Shown one piece after another: positions 51,309 to 59,404 of a stretch of 64,000 bases of DNA. The notes below the pieces were generated by a model. It saw only the letters and a program-made list of their open reading frames with translations. It searched no databases and was not told where the DNA came from. Made by a program: the position numbers and the translations under genes. Origin of the DNA: Streptomyces sp. RKAG290 (GTDB taxonomy: Bacteria > Actinomycetota > Actinomycetes > Streptomycetales > Streptomycetaceae); assembly GCF_023701695.1 (NCBI RefSeq), contig NZ_JAJOZC010000001.1, positions 7,563,894 through 7,627,893 on the forward strand, in the 5' to 3' direction. Numbering within the stretch: position 1 is the first letter of the stretch; the number at the start of each line of letters is the position of its first letter.

Positions 51309-52736
51309 TCAGCGGGCTGGCGGCGGCATGGGGTGCTTCTTGAAGAACTCCCACATCAGGGCATTGGCGCTGATCTCGTGGGTGACGGTCCCGTTGCCGT
51401 TGTCGTGCGGGGTGTCCGGCCAGGTGTGGCCGCCGTCGGACACCGTGTACAGCTCGACATCGGCGCCGTCGCGGCAGTTGGCGTAGACGGTCCTGCGGAC
51501 GTGAGTGGTGGTCTGCTCGCTGGTCGGCCCCGCGGTGCAGCCGTTCAGGGCGGCCCAACGCTGCTGCGCCACCGGTACGGAGTAGCGCCAGGCGTTGTTG
51601 TCACCCCCGCCGTCGTACGGATTGGTCGCGTCCTGCTGACCGTGGAAGGCGATCACCGGGACGGCGCGGGACGGGGCGCATGAGGCGGGGTCGGGCCGAT
51701 CGGCACCGGAAGGGTCCGGCCGGCCGGACCTGATCCCGGCCACCGGTGCGATGGCGGCGATCCTGTCGGGCAGCATGCAGCCCAGGGCCGAGGTCATGCG
51801 CCCGCCGCCGGAGTAGCCGGTCGCGTAGATCCTCGTGGGGTCGAGGCAGGCGCTGACCGTGAGGGTGTCGATGACCTGGCGGATGAAGCCGACATCGTCA
51901 CGCGTGCCGCTCGGCGTGACGTAGGGGACGTGCCAGATGTAGCCACTGCCGCTGGGGACCACGCCCGTGGGAGCCACCACGACGAATCCGTTCGAGTCCG
52001 CCGCGGTCGCCATGGCGCTGTAGGTCAGCTGTCCCTGCCCGGTGGACTGGCTGCCGTGGAGGTTCACGACCATGGGCAGGCGGGTGCCTGCCGGGCGGTC
52101 AGGGATGTGCACCAGGACCTGATAGGTCTTTCCCGCATAGGAGACCGGCGTGTTGTACTGGCCGCTGTCCAGGCCTGCGGCGCATGAGTCCGGGGGAGTG
52201 GTGCCGCCGTCGGGGAGGTGCCAGGTCTGCCAGGGGTTGGTGTTGCGGTCCCAGATCTGCAGACGGGTCCCGTTCACGGTGCTACCACCAGGGACGTCGA
52301 GATACCGGCCGGACTGCGGGTTCTTCAGATGCCCGTCCGCCTCCGCACTCCACTGCTGGGCCCCGGAACCATTGCAGTCCCACAACTGCGACTTCGTCCC
52401 GTTCACCGTCCCCTGCCCGGTCACGTCCAAGCACTTCCCCAACGCCCGGACCGTGCCGTCCGCACCCACCGTCCACTTCTGCGCACTGCCACCGTTGCAG
52501 TCCCACAACTGCACCGCAGTACCGTTCACCGTCCCCGCACCCGCCACATCCACACACTTACCACCCACCCCCGAAACCGCACCGGTGGCCTGACTGGCGG
52601 CGGATGCGGTGGGGACGACGCCGAGGGCGACCACCACTGCCGCGAGGGCGGTGCCTGCGGCAGCAGTGGTCGCACGGCGTCGGCCGGCTGGTCGTGGGGG
52701 TCGAGACCTTCTCAGGAGTAACAGTCCGGCGAGCAT
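51309..52736 (-). CDS. Secreted CE1/PHB-depolymerase-like esterase with CBM13
   Basis: 475 residues. A signal region (RRATTAAAGTALAAVVVALGVVPTASA) precedes a ricin-type CBM13 module (about residues 50-175, with repeated QLWDCNG and W patterns), a short linker, then a CE1-like esterase (about 185-475). Catalytic elements: LHGSQST oxyanion region, nucleophile GYSGGGRMTS, aspartate in HGQQDATNP and histidine in GGHTWPD. The family includes acetylxylan, feruloyl and PHB esterases. The CBM13 module is almost identical at DNA level to those of the two mannanases next to it, and the gene lies in a mannan locus, so deacetylation of acetylated mannan is the likely role. Confidence 0.85.
   Translation of the reverse strand: MLAGLLLLRRSRPPRPAGRRRATTAAAGTALAAVVVALGVVPTASAASQATGAVSGVGGKCVDVAGAGTVNGTAVQLWDCNGGSAQKWTVGADGTVRALGKCLDVTGQGTVNGTKSQLWDCNGSGAQQWSAEADGHLKNPQSGRYLDVPGGSTVNGTRLQIWDRNTNPWQTWHLPDGGTTPPDSCAAGLDSGQYNTPVSYAGKTYQVLVHIPDRPAGTRLPMVVNLHGSQSTGQGQLTYSAMATAADSNGFVVVAPTGVVPSGSGYIWHVPYVTPSGTRDDVGFIRQVIDTLTVSACLDPTRIYATGYSGGGRMTSALGCMLPDRIAAIAPVAGIRSGRPDPSGADRPDPASCAPSRAVPVIAFHGQQDATNPYDGGGDNNAWRYSVPVAQQRWAALNGCTAGPTSEQTTTHVRRTVYANCRDGADVELYTVSDGGHTWPDTPHDNGNGTVTHEISANALMWEFFKKHPMPPPAR
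52212..52583 (-). repeat. CBM13 cassette, copy 1
   Basis: 372 bp encoding the CBM13 module of the esterase. It aligns without gaps to copies at 54307-54678 and 55799-56170, with only a handful of differences. It shares AAGTCGCAG and GTCCCTGGT with copy 2 but GGCCCAGCAG with copy 3, so it is a mosaic. Confidence 0.9.
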
Positions 52737-52798
52737 GGGTCACCTTTCGGGGGGCGGGCAGGGGGAGCGGCCGCCACAGTAGACCCGGCAACCATGCC

Positions 52799-52816
52799 TG
52801 TCCATATACCGTTGCA
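52799..52816 (-). promoter_or_regulatory. Candidate mannan-regulon operator b
   Basis: Reads TGCAACGGTATATGGACA on the minus strand, about 65 bases upstream of the esterase start. It agrees with site a at 12 of 18 positions, including the last eight (TATGGACA). The core differs (CGGTATAT for CGTTCTAT). Confidence 0.4.
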
Positions 52817-53043
52817 GTAGTTCTGGTGGCAGCGGCACTTCCCTGAAGATGCCGGCCGACTGCTCCGCTTCGACGCCCCTCACACGTGCGTGATCTGTCT
52901 CATCTACCTCTGGATCAGGTTGATTTGGCGTCGGCGGGTGTGTCCGACTGGTGCTGCTGCCGGATGTGACCGCCCGCCGGGATGCGCTGACGGACGAGCG
53001 CTCGTACCGGTCATTCCGGATGAATCCGCGACAGTAACTCGCA

Positions 53044-53056
53044 CGTTTTATGTCGT
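53044..53056 (+). promoter_or_regulatory. Candidate mannan-regulon operator c
   Basis: CGTTTTATGTCGT on the plus strand, about 170 bases upstream of the first mannanase. The 12-mer CGTTTTATGTCG is identical to site d at 57489-57500. It is AT-rich for this genome. Confidence 0.5.
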
Positions 53057-53220
53057 GGCCGTCCAATCCATTGACACCGCCCTGGTCCAGTCCTAGCTTC
53101 CAGGCGTCGATTCGTCCTGTTGGCCGCAGCGCGCGACATCGATGTCACCCCGGCGCAGCCGACCCTCCCGTCGCCCTGTGCGCCGTACCCCCACTGACAT
53201 TCATGAGAGGGACCTCCCCT

Positions 53221-54684
53221 GTGAGTCCGAGACGGAAGACATTCACGCGCAGGAGCACGGCCGCACTGGTGGCCGGCTCGGTTGCCGCCCTTGCTTGGCT
53301 GGCCGCGCCTACTTCGCACGCAGTCACCTCGCCCTCCCCGGAAGCGGCCGCGGCAGCTTCCACACCCGACGCAGTCGTCGACTATCTCCACGGGATCAGC
53401 GGCAACCATGTCGTCAGCGGAGTCCACAACAAGGAGCCGTTGAACAACCCCTCGCAGTACACCGCGCAGGCTCACACCCTGACCGGTAAATGGCCGGGGG
53501 TGTGGGGCGGCGAGCTGGGCTTCCGGTCGGACGACATCGCCAACAGGCAGACGCTGATCAACCAGGCGAAGACCGAGTGGAACAACGGCTCACTGGTGAG
53601 CCTGACCTGGCACATGTGCAAACCGAACGTGACCAGCTGCGAGTTCGACGGCGGTGTCAACGGCAGCAGCCTCTCCGACTCGGAGTGGCAGCAGCTCATC
53701 ACTGACGGCAGCGCGCTGAACAGCGCCTACAAGTCCAAGCTCGACACCGCCGTGCCGTACTTCCAACAGCTCAAGGACGCCGGCATCCCGGTGCTGTTCA
53801 GGCCGCTGCACGAGATGAACGAGGGGTGGGCGTGGTGGGGCGGCCGGTCCGGTGCCAACGGCAGCGCCCGGCTGTTCCAGATCACCCACGACTACCTGGA
53901 GTCCAAGGGCCTCGACAACATCGTCTGGGTGTGGAACGTCAAGGACACCGACGCCAACAACGGCTCCGCGGGGGTCGCGGGCTTCTATCCGGGCGACAAC
54001 TACGCCGACGTCGCCAGCCTTGACCCCTGGGTGCACAGCTGGCCGGGCAGCAACTGGTACCAGGCCCTGCTGGACGTCGCCCACGGCAAACCCATCTCGC
54101 TGGCGGAGGTCGGGGCCGTGCCCACTCCCGCCCAGCTGGCCTCCCAGCCCCAGTGGACCTGGTTCATGATCTGGTCCGAGTACCTCACCTCGGCCAACTC
54201 CTCCTCGCGACTGCAGACCACGTTCAACGATGCGCGGGTGCTGAGTCAGGGGCAGTTGACGATCCCGGGTGGTGGTCCGACGGATCCGCCTGCGGGCTCC
54301 GGTTCGGGTGCGGTTTCGGGGGTGGGTGGTAAGTGTGTGGATGTGGCGGGTGCGGGGACGGTGAACGGTACTGCGGTGCAGTTGTGGGACTGCAACGGTG
54401 GCAGTGCGCAGAAGTGGACGGTGGGTGCGGACGGCACGGTCCGGGCGTTGGGGAAGTGCTTGGACGTGACCGGGCAGGGGACGGTGAACGGGACGAAGTC
54501 GCAGTTGTGGGACTGCAATGGTTCCGGGGCTCAGCAGTGGAGTGCGGAGGCGGACGGGCATCTGAAGAACCCGCAGTCCGGCCGGTATCTCGACGTCCCT
54601 GGTGGTAGCACCGTGAACGGGACCCGTCTGCAGATCTGGGACCGCAACACCAACCCCTGGCAGACCTGGCACCTCCCCACCTGA
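53221..54684 (+). CDS. Secreted beta-mannanase GH26 with CBM13 (first copy)
   Basis: 487 residues from GTG 53221 (ATG 53203 in frame is an alternative). The Tat-like signal is SPRRKTFTRRSTAALVAGSVAAL. The GH26 TIM barrel spans about residues 45-340: HGISGNHVVSGVH, acid/base E in FRPLHEMNEGWAWWG, nucleophile E in ISLAEVGAVP. A short GPTDPPAGSGSG linker and a C-terminal CBM13 module follow. It cleaves internal beta-1,4-mannosidic bonds outside the cell. It is followed 43 bp later by a second GH26 gene, with which it is probably co-transcribed. Confidence 0.9.
   Translation: MSPRRKTFTRRSTAALVAGSVAALAWLAAPTSHAVTSPSPEAAAAASTPDAVVDYLHGISGNHVVSGVHNKEPLNNPSQYTAQAHTLTGKWPGVWGGELGFRSDDIANRQTLINQAKTEWNNGSLVSLTWHMCKPNVTSCEFDGGVNGSSLSDSEWQQLITDGSALNSAYKSKLDTAVPYFQQLKDAGIPVLFRPLHEMNEGWAWWGGRSGANGSARLFQITHDYLESKGLDNIVWVWNVKDTDANNGSAGVAGFYPGDNYADVASLDPWVHSWPGSNWYQALLDVAHGKPISLAEVGAVPTPAQLASQPQWTWFMIWSEYLTSANSSSRLQTTFNDARVLSQGQLTIPGGGPTDPPAGSGSGAVSGVGGKCVDVAGAGTVNGTAVQLWDCNGGSAQKWTVGADGTVRALGKCLDVTGQGTVNGTKSQLWDCNGSGAQQWSAEADGHLKNPQSGRYLDVPGGSTVNGTRLQIWDRNTNPWQTWHLPT
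54307..54678 (+). repeat. CBM13 cassette, copy 2
   Basis: It encodes the C-terminal CBM13 of the first mannanase. Together with its upstream linker (from 54228) it matches 55720-56176 over 457 bp with about five differences, without gaps. Glycine codons here are mostly GGT and GGG, unlike the GGC-rich catalytic domain before it. Confidence 0.9.
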
Positions 54685-54727
54685 ACAGGCCCCGCAGAAT
54701 CCTCCCCCGCACAAGAGAGGCACAGCC

Positions 54728-56176
54728 ATGTCCACACGCTCCCGAACACGCGCACTGCTCGCAAGCACGGCGGCCGCGTCGTTCGCCACGCTCGCCCTGG
54801 CCACCAGCGGTGCGGCCTCCGCAGCCCCTCCCGCCCCAGCCGGTGTCACCCGGGCGGACGAGATCGCCTACCTCAAGGGCCTGACCGGCAACCACGTGCT
54901 CTCCGGCCAGCAGGGCGGCGCCAACAGCGACCCGGCCTACTGGACCCAGAAGGTCCGCGACATCACGGGCAAGTACCCGGGGATCTGGAACGGCGACTTC
55001 GGGTTCAGTCAGAACGACATCGACAACCGGCAGAAGGTCATCGACCAGGCGAAGACCGAGTGGAACAACGGCAGCCTGCCCGGACTGATGATGCACGCCT
55101 GCAGGCCCGACGTCGCCACCTGCGCCTTCGAAGGCGGCGCGGACCCGGTGAAGGGCAGCAAGCTCTCGGACTCCGAATGGCAGCAGGTGATCACCGACGG
55201 CGCCGCGCTCAACACCGCCTACAAGCACAAGCTCGACCAGTTCGTCCCCTACTTCCAGCAGCTCAAGGACGCCGGCATCCCGGTGCTGTTCCGGCCGCTG
55301 CACGAACTCAACGAGGGGTGGGCCTGGTGGGGCGGCCGGTCCGGTGCCAACGGCAGCGCCCGGCTGTTCCAGATCACCCACGACTACCTGGAGTCCAAGG
55401 GCCTCGACAACATCATCTGGGTGTGGGCTCCCAAGGACGTGCAGGGCGGTGCGGGCCAGGCCGCCGGATACTACCCCGGTGACGCCTACGTCGACGTGGT
55501 CGGCCTGGATGTGTGGTGGGGCAAGTTCCCCTCCACCGACTGGTACAACGCCCTGTCCGACATCGCCGGCGCCAAGCCCATGGCCCTGGCCGAGGTCGGC
55601 AGCGTCCCCCAGCCCGCGCAGCTGACCGCCCAGCCCAAATGGGTGTACTGGAACGTGTGGCTGGACTACCTGACCAACGCCTCCTACAACACGAACGCCT
55701 CGGTCCAGGCTGGATACTACGATGCGCGGGTGCTGAGTCAGGGGCAGTTGACGATCCCGGATGGTGGTCCGACGGATCCGCCTGCGGGCTCCGGTTCGGG
55801 TGCGGTTTCGGGGGTGGGTGGTAAGTGTGTGGATGTGGCGGGTGCGGGGACGGTGAACGGTACTGCGGTGCAGTTGTGGGACTGCAACGGTGGCAGTGCG
55901 CAGAAGTGGACGGTGGGTGCGGACGGCACGGTCCGGGCGTTGGGGAAGTGCTTGGACGTGACCGGGCAGGGGACGGTGAACGGGACGAAGGTGCAGTTGT
56001 GGGACTGCAATGGTTCCGGGGCCCAGCAGTGGAGTGCGGAGGCGGACGGGCATCTGAAGAACCCGCAGTCCGGCCGGTATCTCGACGTCCCCGGTGGTAG
56101 CACCGTGAACGGGACCCGTCTGCAGATCTGGGACCGCAACACCAACCCCTGGCAGACCTGGCACCTCCCCACCTGA
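54728..56176 (+). CDS. Secreted beta-mannanase GH26 with CBM13 (second copy)
   Basis: 482 residues. Signal peptide RALLASTAAASFATLALATSGAASA, then GH26: LTGNHVLSGQQGG, acid/base E in FRPLHELNEGWAWWG, nucleophile E in MALAEVGSVP. The linker and CBM13 are nearly identical to those of the first mannanase. The N-terminal third of the catalytic domain differs from the first copy (VATCAFEGGADPVKG against VTSCEFDGGVN), while a central stretch is identical in both DNA and protein. This points to duplication followed by patchy homogenisation. The two may differ in product profile. A strong terminator follows at 56191. Confidence 0.9.
   Translation: MSTRSRTRALLASTAAASFATLALATSGAASAAPPAPAGVTRADEIAYLKGLTGNHVLSGQQGGANSDPAYWTQKVRDITGKYPGIWNGDFGFSQNDIDNRQKVIDQAKTEWNNGSLPGLMMHACRPDVATCAFEGGADPVKGSKLSDSEWQQVITDGAALNTAYKHKLDQFVPYFQQLKDAGIPVLFRPLHELNEGWAWWGGRSGANGSARLFQITHDYLESKGLDNIIWVWAPKDVQGGAGQAAGYYPGDAYVDVVGLDVWWGKFPSTDWYNALSDIAGAKPMALAEVGSVPQPAQLTAQPKWVYWNVWLDYLTNASYNTNASVQAGYYDARVLSQGQLTIPDGGPTDPPAGSGSGAVSGVGGKCVDVAGAGTVNGTAVQLWDCNGGSAQKWTVGADGTVRALGKCLDVTGQGTVNGTKVQLWDCNGSGAQQWSAEADGHLKNPQSGRYLDVPGGSTVNGTRLQIWDRNTNPWQTWHLPT
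55799..56170 (+). repeat. CBM13 cassette, copy 3
   Basis: It encodes the C-terminal CBM13 of the second mannanase. It differs from copies 1 and 2 at AAGGTGCAG (V for S) and GTCCCCGGT, and shares GGCCCAGCAG with copy 1. Confidence 0.9.
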
Positions 56177-56190
56177 ACCGGTCCTCCCCG

Positions 56191-56227
56191 CCTCAGGGCC
56201 GTCCGTGTACGCCGGACGGCCCTGAGG
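56191..56227 (+). terminator. Terminator of the mannanase operon
   Basis: A 15-bp perfect stem (56191-56205 with 56213-56227) and a 7-base loop, 14 bases after the second mannanase stop. Confidence 0.8.
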
Positions 56228-56363
56228 CCTGGCCGCGCCTGACGGGGCACCATGGCGCCCTGGGCGACGGACGGGCTGAGGCGCAAGTGGTCCGGTCACC
56301 CCACAGCGGCGTTCCGCCCGCCGGCGTGGTGACCGGGATCCGTGGGTGAGGATCGGCAGCAAA

Positions 56364-57351
56364 TCAGCCGACGCCGACGGGTTCCAGATCGGCGGCCAGG
56401 AACGCCGCCCCACCAGCCCGGCATCGGCCCGCAGGGCCGCTTGCTCGATCCGCACTCCCGACGCGAAAGGCAGCACGGCATACGCGGCAAGGTGACGGCG
56501 CAGCGGCGGGAACAGGACATCGTGTGCCTCGCCCACACCGCCCCCGATGACGGCCACTTCGATCTCGACCAGCGTGGCCACAGCCGCGACGGCCGCCGCC
56601 AGGGCGCGGGCCGCGGCGTCGAAGGCGGTCAGGGCAGCCGCGTCGCCCGCGCGGGCGTCGGCCGCCAGCCCCGGACCGTCGGCCCGCCCGGAGGGCTGCC
56701 ACCCCTGACCCAGCGCGCGCCGGATCAGGGACGGGCCGCTCGCCAACTGCTCGACGCAGCCGCGGGAGCCGCAGGCGCAGGGGTCTCCCATCAGGTCCAC
56801 GGTCACGTGGCCCAGATGGCCGGCGTTCCCGGTGGGGCCGGTACGCACGGCTCCGTCCATCACCAGGCCGGCACCCACTCCCGTGGAGACCACCATGCAC
56901 AACGCGTCCCTGCACCCTCGGGCGGCACCGATCCGGTGCTCCGCCGCCGTCATCGCGACCGCGTCACCGCAGAGGGCCACCGGCAGCCCGGTAGCCGCCG
57001 GCAGAGCGCGCACCTGGTCGACTATCGGGAAGCCGCGCCACCCGGGGATGTTGACCGGACTGACCATCCCGCGGCCGATGTCCACGGGGCCGGCGCTGGC
57101 GATTCCCAGCGCACTCACCTGGTGCCACTCCGGAAGCACGGCAAGCTCCTCCAGGACGTCCGCGACAGCGCGGAAGACCCGGTGCGCCGGGGCCTGCCCC
57201 GGGGTGAGGCGCTGCGCCCGGTGGAGCACCCTGCCCTTCCTGTCCAGGACCGCCCCGGCGATCTTGGTGCCGCCGATGTCCAGAGCGGCCAGCAGTCCCT
57301 CGCGCCCCTGTCCGACGGGGCGGGCGACACCTCAGGGGCACGTGTGACCAT
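56364..57351 (-). pseudogene. ROK-family sugar kinase/regulator, two frameshifts
   Basis: Corrected for two lost G residues (near 57305-57308 and 56408-56411), the gene encodes 329 residues from ATG 57351. It has the ATP motif LDIGGTKIAGAVLDRKG, the ROK signature with zinc-binding cysteines (GHLGHVTVDLMGDPCACGSRGCVEQLASG) and a C-terminus AAFLAADLEPVGVG. There is no N-terminal helix-turn-helix, so it is a sugar kinase (glucose or mannose class) rather than a repressor. Phosphorylation of mannose from the mannosidase would fit. Both breaks are in G runs, which favours a sequence error. Confidence 0.8.
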
Positions 57352-57488
57352 GGCTGTTCTCCGTTTGAGTCAGGGGCCGGAACCGATGGCGCGGCGGCGT
57401 GTTGCGGGGTTTGCACAGAGTGCGCCGCCTGGAGAGAACCACTTCGCGGGGGCGGCGACGGCGGAAAACCAGGCTGAGTGTACTGCAT

Positions 57489-57500
57489 CGTTTTATGTCG
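57489..57500 (+). promoter_or_regulatory. Candidate mannan-regulon operator d
   Basis: CGTTTTATGTCG, identical to site c. It lies about 140 bases upstream of the ROK start, read on the opposite strand to that gene. Confidence 0.5.
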
Positions 57501-57679
57501 CGGGAGGCTTCGTTGTGAAGTGCTGTGAAGTCGCATCCGTGAGGTGGAACGGCAGTCAACAGTAGGTATACATAGGCTATTTAGCATGCATATTCCTACC
57601 GCTGCACGAGGTGGCCAGGAGAGGCTGCAGCCGACGAGTCCCACATCGATGGATCGGGCTCGATGCGGAATTACTGGAC

Positions 57680-57692
57680 CGTTTTATAGACG
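57680..57692 (+). promoter_or_regulatory. Candidate mannan-regulon operator e
   Basis: CGTTTTATAGACG. With flanks ACCGTTTTATAGAC it matches site a (ACCGTTCTATGGAC) at 12 of 14 positions. It lies about 300 bases upstream of the GH30 remnant. Confidence 0.45.
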
Positions 57693-57990
57693 TGGAACCC
57701 TTCTCGCGCTACGTTGAACTCGCTTGCCATGCACGAGAGTTGGCTGATCCCGGCTCGCCTGCAGCTCGCGCCTGCTCGGTGGCGTCCGAAGCGGCAGGTG
57801 TGCGTCAACGCGTTCTTCCGCACTGGCGCTTGACGAGGGTGCTTGGCGCCCGGCCCATGAGCATCCGTACGCATGCGTCGGAGGCGACGCCACTGCCTCG
57901 GCGCTCATCGCACGCGGCGCGGCCGCCCTGGCAGCTCGGCGCCGCAGACCGCAGGCGCAGACCCCGTATCGCCCGTCTCAAGAGAGCATC

Positions 57991-58903
57991 ATGATTTTCA
58001 GATCGTTCACCGGCCGGTCCGGCACCACCGTCCACGTCGACCCCGCGCTCACGTTCCAGAAGCTCACCGGTTTCGGCGCCTCCCTCACCGACTCCTCGGC
58101 GGCCGTGCTCTACCGACTGGACGAGAAGCAACGCGACGCGCTGCTGGGGGAGTTGTTCAGCCCGCAAGACGGCAACGGCTTGAGCATGCTGCGCCAGCCC
58201 ATCGGTGCGTCGGACTTCGCCACCTCCCTCTACAGCTTCGACGACGTTCCGGCGGGCAGGACCGACTACGGCCTCAGGCACTTCAGCGTCGCCCACGACA
58301 CCAAGCAGATCCTGCCGCTGTTGCGGCAGGCCAGGGCTCTCAATCCCCGGCTGAAGGTCATCGCCAGCCCGTGGAGCCCGCCGGCCTGGATGAAGACCGG
58401 CGGCTCGATGATCGACGGCAAGCTCATCGACGACCCGCGGATCTACGATGCCTACGCCCGGTACCTGGTGAAGTTCGTCCAGGCCTACGCGGCACACGGC
58501 GTGCCGGTCGACTACCTCACCGTGCAGAACGAGCCGCAGGCCCAGTTGCGTGCCGACTACCCGGGCACGGACCTGCCCGTCGCGCAGCAGGCCGCGGTCA
58601 TCGAGCGGCTCGGCCCGTACGGGTGACGTCACCTACACCGACAACTACTACACCCTGGCGCACTTCTCCCGCTTCACCCGCCCCGGGGCCACCCGCATCG
58701 CGGCGAGCGTGGCCGCGGCCGAGGGTGACACCGCGCCCGTGCAGGCGTCGGCCTTCACGAATCCCGACGGCAGCACCGCCCTCGTCCTCCACAACCCCAG
58801 TACGACGGTCGCGCACACCACGACCATCAGCGCGCCCGGCGTCCACGTGACCACCAAGGTCGCGCCCGACTCGACCGTCACCTACACCTGGGCCCGTCCC
58901 TGA
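57991..58903 (+). pseudogene. GH30 glycosidase, internally deleted
   Basis: From ATG 57991 the first 200 residues are a normal GH30 N-terminal half: FQKLTGFGASLTDSSAAVLY, NGLSMLRQPIGASDFA, VIASPWSPPAWMKTGGSM and the acid/base E in LTVQNEPQ. After VIERLGP the frame stops, and the sequence resumes in another frame at GDVTYTDNYYTLAHFSRFTRPGATRIAAS through to VTYTWARP, the C-terminal beta domain. Roughly 150-200 residues, including the nucleophile, are missing. No signal peptide is attached either. It cannot be active. Confidence 0.8.
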
Positions 58904-59404
58904 CGGATGTAGGCAGGCGGGCAGGGTGTGAGGCCCCGTGCGCTTGCCGGGTGCCGATCGCTGCCGCTCATCTCGTCGGGCGGCCACGACCGCACCCGGC
59001 AGGTCCCTGCGGGCAGCGCCACCGCTACCGGCGCGTGGGGACGGCCCGGCGTGCGTTACCTCGGCATCCCCCGGCGTCACCTCTCGGCATCGCCTGGCCG
59101 GCGGCCGGAGGGGGTATCCGTCGGGCGCGGCATGCTCTCCGGGGAGCGGCGTGGCGTGTCCTGTCGAGATAGAACGTTCGAGTAAATCAGCGGTTCAGCG
59201 AACCCGCGGGCCGCTTCCCGGCTGACCCGTCGCTCTCGTGCCCGGCAACGGCTGACAGCTCGCTTCCCATGGCAGGCAGGGGAAAAGCGTCTACTATGAG
59301 GCGGCTCGGTGCCTCGTGGCGGAGCAGGCTAACCTCGCTGTCCACGCTACTGGCACGCTCAAGCATCGCAGGCCCTCCGGGTCGGGCATGCGAGGACAAC
59401 ACGC
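58904..59404. other. Promoter region of the lacI-type gene
   Basis: About 500 bp with candidate operator f at 59162-59181. No gene is supported. Confidence 0.45.
59162..59181 (-). promoter_or_regulatory. Candidate mannan-regulon operator f
   Basis: Reads TCGAACGTTCTATCTCGACA on the minus strand. Core CGTTCTAT is identical to site a. It includes the dyad GAACGTTC, which suits a LacI-family protein. It lies about 235 bases upstream of the lacI-type gene, so autoregulation is possible. Confidence 0.5.

Larger units (their letters stand above)
52737..53220. other. Divergent promoter region of esterase and mannanases
   Basis: 484 bp between the esterase (minus) and first mannanase (plus), with candidate operators b (52799-52816) and c (53044-53056). 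No coding frame is supported. Confidence 0.5.
57352..57990. other. Divergent region between ROK and GH30 genes
   Basis: About 640 bp. It contains candidate operators d and e and an AT-rich stretch near 57560-57600 that could hold promoter elements. No gene is supported. Confidence 0.45.

Noticed and set aside
54224..57229. A 1001-codon open frame on the minus strand across both mannanases
   Set aside because: It is antisense to two genes with clear GH26 and CBM13 motifs; only its 5' part is real (the ROK gene). High GC content keeps the antisense frame free of stops.
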